Of a stretch of 64,000 nt of DNA, positions 56,908-64,000 are shown in pieces. The stretch spans positions 206,501 to 270,500 of the forward strand of contig CP038113.1 in NCBI GenBank assembly GCA_004519485.1. Reading direction: 5' to 3'. Below the pieces are notes generated by a model. That model saw only the letters and a program-made list of their open reading frames with translations. It searched no databases and was not told the origin of the DNA. Position 1 is the first letter of the stretch, and every line of letters begins with the position of its first letter. The stretch comes from Nannochloropsis oceanica (taxonomy: Eukaryota; Sar; Eustigmatophyceae; Eustigmatales; Monodopsidaceae). A program made the position numbers and the translations under genes.

Positions 56908-57964
56908 CTAAATGTTGTATTCCACGTCATACGATCGTCCCCAATCAATTTTGGACCAGATACGCTCGTGCACCACGTAGAGAGACGTCTTGATGATGGT
57001 GTCGGTAGAGGCAATTTGACCGGCTAAGGGAAGGAGGAAGGGAAGGAGGGATGAATGGATGAGTAAGTGCTACAATCGAGGAAAATGAGGTGAAAGAGAG
57101 AAAGCGCCTCAAGACCCACAAACCATTCTTATATAACACTATTTACAGAGAAGATGAAAATAATTATATTGTTCGTTTCAGCAAACACCAGCCAGAATCC
57201 TGATAGACACCATCCCTCCCTCCTTCCCTCCCTCCCTCCCTCCCTCCCTCCCTCCCTCGAGACATACCAATTTTAACACTCTTGGCAAAGAAGATGGAAA
57301 TGACCAAAGTGTTCACCATCGCGAACGCCCGCCAGGCGAAAGCTTTAATGATCGATCGGGAAGCTGCATCTCCCGCTTTAGCTTCTTTGCCCCATGACAC
57401 CTTGTTCCATAGTCGCTCGCCCGCGTACATAGTCCCCGCTTTGGACAGAAAATCTGAGGAAACGATGGATGCGGCCATTTTCGCACTTCACGATTAAAGT
57501 GGGAGGGAGGGAGAGAGGGAGGGAGCAACGGAAATCAACGGAAGGCAGCGCAAAGAGAAAGGAGACGGCAGTGCGAGAAAGACCGGCAGAATCAATTAGA
57601 GAGAAAGCGCCCATTGAACGAGGGCGTGATGGGACACGTACATTCTCGTACACAATAAGGGGAGACAAGACGTGCTTAGGAGAAAGAGGGAGGCACCACC
57701 ACCACCCAAAGAGCAGGTCGTGACTGGTGGGCCGCGGGAAGACTTAGCATTGACAGACTCCCTCCCCTCCTACACGAAAACAGACGCACTCAAACACACA
57801 GGGATGGAGTGAGAAACAAACGTTACGTACTCGCGTGAGAAGAAGAGGGAAGTACTGAGGGTAATCAGAGCAGCGACAAGCCGCCAAGAGCAAGCTTTGA
57901 CTAGAGAGCGGAGGGGGGACTCGCTGGCAATCTCTAAGGAGGGGGCCATGGTGTTTACTTCCAT
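56908..57964 (-). CDS. Membrane protein with two DUF2061 units
   Basis: Three exons: 57964-57831, 57485-57268 and 57023-56908, in phase (155 residues). DUF2061 units consist of a basic S-W-R helix, a hydrophobic helix and a closing K-x-x-x-Y-x-x-HERxW motif. Unit 1 is RSLVKACSWRLVAALITLST then FLSKAGTMYAGERLWNKVSWG. Unit 2 is RSIIKAFAWRAFAMVNTLVISIFF then IKTSLYVVHERIWSKIDWGR. The duplication inside one protein and the HERxW ends suggest a small integral membrane protein with two hairpins; its function is not known. The Met at 57964 is preferred; another Met lies five codons later. Both introns carry repeats: the second includes a (CCCT)n tract just downstream of its donor. No clear targeting leader. 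Confidence 0.78.
57212..57258. repeat. (CCCT)n microsatellite in DUF2061 intron 2
   Basis: About eleven CCCT units just inside the second intron. On the gene's strand it reads GGGA. Confidence 0.85.
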
Positions 57965-58159
57965 TTGTAGCCTGCACAACGAGAAGGAAGGGAGGAATCA
58001 ATAGGACAAGAGATGAGCAGCATGATGATAGAAGAAGATCACCAATTTTGAAACACCCTCTTTCAACATCACAAGCCGCACAATTCTTTCCCTCCCTCCC
58101 TCCCTCCCTCCCTCCCTCCCTCCCTCCCTCCCTCCCTCCTTTCCTCCTCCGTCAAACCC
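57965..58159. other. Short gap with (CCCT)12 microsatellite
   Basis: 195 bases between two minus-strand genes, dominated by a (CCCT)n tract at 58090-58138, which must lie in a 3' UTR or promoter. Confidence 0.7.
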
Positions 58160-58949
58160 CTACCCTCGTTTCTGCGATAGCAACGCCTCAATCTCCTTCT
58201 CCATCGCCCGCTTCGCGTCAGTCTTGCTGCGAATTATTTCGTCCAATTCTTCTACTTGCCGGTGAAGCTGATAGCGCTTGGCTTCTTGCTCAGGGGAAAG
58301 GGAGGCGAGCTGTGCGGTGATGGAGTAGGATTGGGAGGGCTGATGGATTAAAATGAGGCATGCGAGTGATCTGGAAAAGAGGCTACGGTGTCCGTGCCGC
58401 CGCTTTCCTTGATGGAAAGAAGGAGGCGAGCTGGATTGAATATCGTGAGAGTGAGATCGATAGACGGCGGAGACACGGAAGACCAAGATTTCGTTCATGT
58501 CATGGTTTCACCTCCGAAAACACACGCACACGCACGCACACGCAACTTTTGATGAAAGAAAGCATTCTCTCCTCATTTCTTCCCCCCATTGTCCTGGTGC
58601 TTTTTAAATTCTCTACTAGACTGCCCACACGTACCATAGGTCGCAGGGTCCCGCTGCGAGAGGCCGACAAGGTTGTCCGCCCCCCACTTCTGAACAACCC
58701 ACTCCACACAACCTCGCGTGGCCGCCTGATGCTTGCCGGCTCACTATCGGTGCCTTCTGTTGCCCCAAGGGGCAACAACGAGGAGGAGGAGGAGGGGGGG
58801 GAGGGGGGGGCTCGGACCGTCGCTGCTGGTGGTGGCACCGGCTTGAGGCCTCCAAAGGGCATGTGAAATGCTGCAGATCCCGACATGGCTGCCCCAACTA
58901 CTGTCATCGCCATCATGTACAAAACGACGCAAGGAAAGAGTCTGACCAT
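58160..58949 (-). CDS. Plastid-targeted small coiled-coil protein of unknown function
   Basis: Two exons, 58949-58635 and 58339-58160, joined in phase 0 (164 residues). The N-terminus is a signal peptide (CVVLYMMAMTVVGAAMSG) followed by SAA-FHMPFGGLKP, a clear Phe-type cleavage motif of stramenopile plastid proteins. A Pro/Ser-rich transit region follows. Exon 2 is one charged helix with heptad spacing: ITAQLASLSPEQEAKRYQLH, RQVEELDEIIRSK and EKEIEALLSQKRG. I do not recognise the family. An internal exon between the two cannot be excluded. The intron is 295 bases. Confidence 0.65.
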
Positions 58950-59757
58950 GGCTTTCGTGTGTCTGTGTGTTTAGATGCGCACGTCTTGCTTCTGCTGCTG
59001 TTCACGGCACGGCGCCCCTCTCTTTCTTCTTCCTTGACGGTCTGGCTTGGCTGCCTTCCAGAACGCGCCCAGGCAGGTGACTCCTGTGTAACAGATGTCG
59101 AAGGACAAGCCGAAGCGCAAAGTGAGCATCATGGTTAGTGTAAGGTGAGTGGTTTGACAAGCCTGCAGAGATACGCCATCCGATTTATATCATCGGTCAT
59201 TGGAGAGCAACGACCTTCAACCCTCGCTCTACACGCGGTGGTGTTATTTGGGGCCCGCAATGTAACCAGACTTTCCCATGACAGCTATGATGCAAGCACA
59301 CATATCTACTTAAGGGCATAGGCAAGGCCACCTAGCAAATGCATGCTGTGGACATAAGTGTCATCCCCCAGCTGAAGTCCCCAAGTCGCTGGTCACGAAA
59401 GGCGATCAAGAGGGAAAGCACGGATCGATTTTGGGGTGTGTGGTTCTGAGTTTATATGTGCCAAACGTTGGTGGTTTGGCCTCGTTAAGAAGACCTGCTT
59501 TGTGTATAGCTTTTGATATGTGTAAAGATTGTAGTGGCCGCGTTTTTGATCTCGAGGTGGGCATGCGGGGTCAATGAGGGGTCGATGGGGAGGTTAATTT
59601 TCTCAGCTTGAGAATGTATTTTTTCCCACATGACAAATTTGTAGAAACAAATGAAGGCTGCAAATCCTGCTTAATGATCATGCAGTTGTTTATTCAGTGC
59701 CGTACATGCGCTTTTGTACTTTTGCCAAGCCAAGACGACTTTTAATATATCTTCCAT
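58950..59757. other. Intergenic, 0.8 kb, nothing recognised
   Basis: Promoter side of the coiled-coil gene and 3' flank of the TFIIIC-type gene. No repeats or coding support. Confidence 0.5.
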
Positions 59758-62700
59758 TTACGTATTTACAACATTGCAAGGGACATGGCAGTACATGCAC
59801 GTCATCCCCCGCCCATGCCAAGGCCGCAACCACGCCGGTCTTTTCAACCATCCATCCTTATCCTGTCCCTCTTTTGTCTTTATGAAACCATCCGAAAAAG
59901 AAGGACATGCCATCGAGCTACACAAGGGACATTCCCAATATTCCGGGGTCCTGATCAAAGTAAACGTCTCCATACACCTACCCAAGACATGTCCCTGCTC
60001 GCATATCGCCATCAAGCCCATCATCGGATCCAGTGGCACGCCCCCCCCGCAAACTACACACGTTTCAACCTCCTCCTCCTCTCCCTCTGTCAAAGCGGAA
60101 AGTCTCATCAGTTCCCCCACCATCTCCTCCCAATTACCTCCCCCTCGTCGCCTCTGTCGATCCACCTCCACAAAGAACGTCAAACGCGCCTGCACCCAAT
60201 GAGCCATTTGCCTGGCAATTCGCTTTTCCGTTGCCGTCAACCCCCCTTGCCCATCCCCACCGCCACCACCTTTTCCTCCAACCTCTCCTCCCCTCCCTCT
60301 AACGATTAACGCCTCAAAGCTCCGATCCACGTACGTCGCTGTGACGTGCGCCCTGGCAACCAACAACACCCTCGCGTACTCTTCCATCAAATGCGGCACT
60401 CCTTGGAAGAACTTCCGGGACATGTGCGTACAAATCGCATGCAACGCCTGCCAAATGCACGTCGGCTTGTCGCCGCCCTGCCCTCCCTCCCTTCCCCCTT
60501 CCTCCAACAACCTCACCAACCGTTGAAACGCTGTATGGGCCAATATGTCCTCACTCCCCTTCGGCAGCCTCGACACATCTACTTCCACCCTCCACTGCAC
60601 TCCCCTCCCACCCTCACTCCCACCTTCCCTCCCGCTTTCCCTCCTCCCTCCCCCCACCGTTCCGGCCGTCCCTTGGGGCGCGAGGAAGTGGGGGTGGACT
60701 TGCCCTTCCATCAACGCCTCAAAGTCCATGCAAGCGACCAACGCAACATCCATCGACGTGCGCGACCAGCCCCCATCGTCCTCATCCCCTTCCTCCTTCT
60801 GCCACCCGAGGCCTCTCCACAGCTCTGGTCCTGTCTCAGGCAGGACTACTGTGCGCCAGCCTGTCTGCCACAGGGGCTGAAGCACCATCACGGCATGGTT
60901 TCGGCGCAGCTTCCGGTTGAACTGCAGCAGCCTTCGGTTCCCCTCGTCGCCTTCAACGATTCTGGCCAAAGCGAGGAGGAGGGAGGGGTGGGGTGAGACG
61001 GCCAGGCCCATCAGCCCTTCTGGGCGGGTGGGGATTAGAGAATTTAGGTCGGAAGCAGGTTCCATGTACCACTGCCGTTGCTGCCGTTGCTGCCGTTGCT
61101 GCCGTTGGAGGTGCGAGTTCAAATTGCCATCAACCCCCATGATCGATAGCTGCCCTCCATCTTCCGCTCCCTTTTCCCCTCCCTTTTTGGAGAACCTCCA
61201 CGCCTTGACCCGTCCGTCGAGGCCGACACTCAAGAGCAACGGCCCGCTCCCATCAGGTGCCCTACACCAGTCCACCCCCGTGACGATCTCACTGTGGCCT
61301 CCCTCCCTCCCTCCCTCCCCTCCCTCGACTTTGGCCCCTATCGGTGCTGTCCACACGTGCAGAGATCGGTCCTTGGCTGCGACCAGCACGCCCTGCCCTT
61401 CCTCCCTCCCTCCCTCGTCCTCCTCGTCATAAACCCTCCCGAACCGAAGTGTCTGAATCGATCCTAGATCTCGCCCACACAACGTCCTAAGGCGCTCAAC
61501 CTTCCAGCCCTCCCTCCCTCCCTCCCTCCCTCCCTCCCTCCCCAGTCTCAACAAATGCACTGACCCAAACGACGTCCCCAACGCCAGCATCATCCCTCCC
61601 TCCCTCCTTCCTTTCTTCCCTTCCCTCCCTTGAGGCATCCAGGCAACATTCGAAATATCTTTCACCGCATCCGTCACCAGCATCGGAGCTGGCCGTCCGT
61701 ACCTTCGGCTCTTCCTCTCTCCCCGCATTTCTTCTATTTTCTCGGAGTGCAAGCCCAAGGGAGACCCTTCCTCTCCCTCCCTTCCTCCCTCTTCCTGGCA
61801 CGACAAACCAAAGGAAAGGCCTTCCCCCTGATCGACAAACGCCCAGACGACTAGCAAATGAGGTCCGCCCGTCGCTACCAATGTATACTCCTTTTCTGTG
61901 TGACCATACGGAGCTGGCATTTTCTCCTCATTCACGTGCTCACCCGTTCTTACCTCCCTCCCTCCCCCCATCCGGTCCCTCGCCCAAGCCACGGCCTCAA
62001 TCGCAGCCACATGCTGCCTTGCCGCCCACTTCTTCGGGTCCCTTATCAGCTTTCTTCCCTCCCTCTCTCCGTTCCCCTGCTCCTCTGCCGCTGCTCCGCG
62101 CAACAGCGCTTGTAGCTCTGTATCGTGTGTCATACCGGGTACAATATACGCGTATTGTTTCAAGTAATTTATCCATGCCTCCGTCACGTTTGCGACACAC
62201 GTCCAAGAGCACGCTTTACTCGCTTTAGGAGGCGCCCATACATGGAGAGCGGAGTCTGTAGTGAGAGTAGCGAGGAGACAGCCTCCTTCCCAAGCACACC
62301 CTCGGGGAGACCAATCCAATGCACAGAACATAGACGGAACGTTATCACCACCCACCGCCTCAGCAGTGCTTCGTTGAAGCATATAAACAAGAGCATCACG
62401 ATTTTTGTAGACCCCTTTGGCGTCGACCACGCCGACGTCTGCTAGTTGCCCGTTACTGTTGCTGCTGCTGTCCCGCGGCTGAGAAGAACCGGGCAGGGCG
62501 ATATGATAGCGGAGGTAAGGCTCCATTTCCTCCCCAGGGTATTGGCAAACTTCCACATGGTTGGACAGTAGCATGGCCAAGCGGCCATCGGCTGCCCAGC
62601 GGACTGCGTCGGGATGTTGTAGTGTGTCAAAAATTACGAGCTTTTGATCGATCGCGGAGCAGGGTGGGCCGGCGCCTGGGGCGGCTTGCGGTGCTTCCAT
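59758..62700 (-). CDS. TFIIIC-type subunit: WD-repeat protein with C-terminal zinc finger (GTF3C4-like)
   Basis: Single exon, 980 residues, ATG at 62700. The N-terminal half is a beta-propeller: VIFDTLQHPDAVRWAADGRLAML, DWSPRGCAWEGGCLLATLTTDSALHVWAPP, LVATGGPHLLVVWAF, GVLVAAKDRSLHVWTAP and GVDWCRAPDGSGPLLLSVGLDGRVKAWRF. The C-terminus (about 875-930) has a Cys/His cluster, CVVCGGGVPLD, AICEQGHVLGRCMETFTLI and ECPLCSS, matching the zinc finger of the 90 kDa TFIIIC subunit. TFIIIC binds internal promoters of tRNA genes and recruits TFIIIB for RNA polymerase III. Several REGGREGG stretches are coded by (CCCT)n-like repeats. An alternative is another propeller protein with a RING-like end, but the C..C, GH, RC, C..C spacing favours TFIIIC. 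Confidence 0.78.
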   Translation of the reverse strand: MEAPQAAPGAGPPCSAIDQKLVIFDTLQHPDAVRWAADGRLAMLLSNHVEVCQYPGEEMEPYLRYHIALPGSSQPRDSSSNSNGQLADVGVVDAKGVYKNRDALVYMLQRSTAEAVGGDNVPSMFCALDWSPRGCAWEGGCLLATLTTDSALHVWAPPKASKACSWTCVANVTEAWINYLKQYAYIVPGMTHDTELQALLRGAAAEEQGNGEREGRKLIRDPKKWAARQHVAAIEAVAWARDRMGGGREVRTGEHVNEEKMPAPYGHTEKEYTLVATGGPHLLVVWAFVDQGEGLSFGLSCQEEGGREGEEGSPLGLHSEKIEEMRGERKSRRYGRPAPMLVTDAVKDISNVAWMPQGREGKKGRREGGMMLALGTSFGSVHLLRLGREGGREGGREGWKVERLRTLCGRDLGSIQTLRFGRVYDEEDEGGREEGQGVLVAAKDRSLHVWTAPIGAKVEGGEGGREGGHSEIVTGVDWCRAPDGSGPLLLSVGLDGRVKAWRFSKKGGEKGAEDGGQLSIMGVDGNLNSHLQRQQRQQRQQRQWYMEPASDLNSLIPTRPEGLMGLAVSPHPSLLLALARIVEGDEGNRRLLQFNRKLRRNHAVMVLQPLWQTGWRTVVLPETGPELWRGLGWQKEEGDEDDGGWSRTSMDVALVACMDFEALMEGQVHPHFLAPQGTAGTVGGGRRESGREGGSEGGRGVQWRVEVDVSRLPKGSEDILAHTAFQRLVRLLEEGGREGGQGGDKPTCIWQALHAICTHMSRKFFQGVPHLMEEYARVLLVARAHVTATYVDRSFEALIVRGRGGEVGGKGGGGGDGQGGLTATEKRIARQMAHWVQARLTFFVEVDRQRRRGGGNWEEMVGELMRLSALTEGEEEEVETCVVCGGGVPLDPMMGLMAICEQGHVLGRCMETFTLIRTPEYWECPLCSSMACPSFSDGFIKTKEGQDKDGWLKRPAWLRPWHGRGMTCMYCHVPCNVVNT

Positions 62701-63279
62701 GACTTGCTTGCTTGATTATTAGTTATGCCACGCGCGCTGCTGTAAGAAAATGAACCCCGGCCGGGGCCTACACGTGCCCCGTAGCTATCAAGGGCAACTT
62801 TATACCTGTGTTGGCTATGGATGGGGAGTATCAAGTGTGAGATGGAGCGGGAAATCATGAGGATGAGGCTTCTCGCTGGTGTCGCGCGGCATTCTTGCTC
62901 TGTTCCTGGACTTGTCTTCTCATCAGCCACTATTTTAATTCACACTTTCGCCACTACAGGGAGAGCCTATACTCTGCTGCATTGCCCTGTAGGGAGAGCT
63001 CAAGAAGTGGTCGTCGGTAGGAACCCGTCTCCACACCCTCACCATTTATTGAGCTTCCCACCATCTCCTCCCCCTGCTGGCGGCCAGGCCACTCATTGGG
63101 CATTGGCAATGGCAGCGGCCATGCCATGAACGACATACTGCTCCTCCCGTGTGTGCCAAAGTACATCAACCTTTGGCAGAAATCGTACCTTTCCCAACCC
63201 CCCCAATCTACACCCCCCACACATCCAGGTGGCCAGGCCACCCTCGTCCCCGACGTCATTCCATTCCACTACTACAACC
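62701..63279. other. Divergent intergenic region (TFIIIC-type / LOG-like)
   Basis: 579 bases between opposed starts; probably both promoters. No motif assigned. Confidence 0.5.
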
Positions 63280-64000
63280 ATGCGCGTCTGCGTCTTTGCC
63301 TCCTCCAGCTCCCTCACGCCCGAGCCCTACCTCAAGGTACGTACGATCGAAAAAAGTAAAAAAAAGCGTACACAGACTCTGTGCTTACATTCGTCCTTTT
63401 GCCCTTTCCTTTTTCCTTCCCCAAGGTTGCGCGGGAGCTCGGAGAGGAAATTGCCAAGGCCGGCTACCTGTGCATCAACGGCGGGGGCAAGAACGGATGT
63501 ATGGGGGCGTTGAATGAAGGGGCTCGTGCATCAGGAGGCAAGGTACGCCATTTGTAGAATCTAGCTCCAATAACTGACGCTCCGCTCCTGGGCAGGCTAG
63601 CCCACCATGCTCCTGCCTGAACATCCTATCCTCTCGTCTACATCAAGCACACACGTCCTCTCTTATCCCCCTTTACCCCTTCCTGTTAACTTTAGATTAA
63701 AACCGTCATCCACGGGAAGTGGATCGTCGACAAAATGGAGTTTGAGGACGTTGACGAGCTCGTGGTGGCTCAAGGCAATAATTTGCAAGAACGCAAAAGA
63801 TTGCTGTGGGAGACGTGTGACTGTGTGGTGGTCTTGCCAGGGGGCACCGGCACTTGGGATGAATTGATGGAGGTCAGAAAGGAGGGAGGAAGAGGAAAAA
63901 TGGGGAGGGGGGACAGGGGAAAGGAGTACCTTTTCTATTTTACCTATTTCATTGCAAATTTCTTTAACCATCTTTTCCTTGTCCCTATTCCTCCTCATCA
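63280..64000 (+). CDS. LOG-family phosphoribohydrolase-like protein, 3' end outside the window
   Basis: Three exons are visible: 63280-63336, 63426-63542 and 63696-63872, all phase 0; coding continues beyond the right edge after a GTCAGA donor. The sequence reads MRVCVFASSSSLTPEPYLK, VARELGEEIAKAGY, INGGGKNGCMGALNEGARASGG, KTVIHGKWIVDKMEF, NNLQERKRLLWETCD and VVLPGGTGTWDELME. The GGGxxGxMGA stretch and PGGxGTxxE (all conserved positions met) define the LOG fold. LOG enzymes release cytokinin bases from cytokinin riboside monophosphates or, more generally, split nucleoside monophosphates. The start at 63280 fits the first Rossmann strand (VCVFASSS), so no long leader is present and a cytosolic protein is likely. 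The true substrate is unknown. Confidence 0.82.

Overview
The window reads as nuclear DNA of a photosynthetic stramenopile, most likely a Nannochloropsis/Microchloropsis-type eustigmatophyte. The evidence is a dense set of eukaryotic genes on both strands, few and short GT-AG introns (donors mostly GTAAG, GTACG or GTGAG), a plant-type phytoene desaturase, and several leaders made of a signal peptide followed by a Phe at the cleavage point (the ASAFAP-type bipartite signal of secondary plastids). (GGGA/CCCT)n and CAG/AGC tracts occur in introns, intergenic DNA and coding sequence. The species is inferred, not proven. No virus-like element, transposase, reverse transcriptase, CRISPR array, rRNA or convincing tRNA was seen.

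Left part (1-23 kb): a KH-domain RNA-binding protein cut by the window edge (-); a ferredoxin-dependent bilin reductase with plastid leader (-); a SEC14/CRAL-TRIO lipid-transfer protein in six exons (-); an RRM protein with a presequence-like N-terminus (+); ribosomal protein S18, whose first coding exon is only the ATG (+); a tail-anchored START-like protein (+); a 92-residue zinc-binding protein (-); V-ATPase subunit B (+); an intronless phosphate transporter (-); a DEAH-box RNA helicase (+).

Middle part (23-46.8 kb): an epsin-like ENTH protein (-); a cryptochrome/(6-4) photolyase-like flavoprotein with plastid leader (-), divergent from a DUF501 protein (+); a La-motif protein (-); phytoene desaturase with three exons (-); a small coiled-coil protein (+); a ZIP metal transporter (-); and the vacuolar sorting subunit VPS18 with its C-terminal RING (-).

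Right part (46.8-64 kb): a five-exon paralogue of the phosphate transporter (-); mitochondrial ribosomal protein mS38 (+); a TBC Rab-GAP with a long insertion (+); a duplicated DUF2061 membrane protein (-); a plastid-type coiled-coil protein of unknown function (-); a TFIIIC-type WD/zinc-finger subunit (-); and a LOG-family nucleotide phosphoribohydrolase-like gene running off the right edge (+).

Themes: membrane traffic and organelle acidification (VPS18, TBC, epsin, V-ATPase B, SEC14, START); plastid pigment and light biology (phytoene desaturase, bilin reductase, photolyase-like protein); phosphate and metal uptake; and RNA metabolism (KH, RRM, La, DEAH, TFIIIC, S18, mS38). No operon-like or cluster logic is evident. 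The most unusual local structures are a 69-bp-arm hairpin at 27066-27252, a decayed copy of a SEC14 exon inside its own intron, two genes whose reading frame breaks at long G/C homopolymers, and a bilin reductase in a lineage not known for phycobiliproteins.
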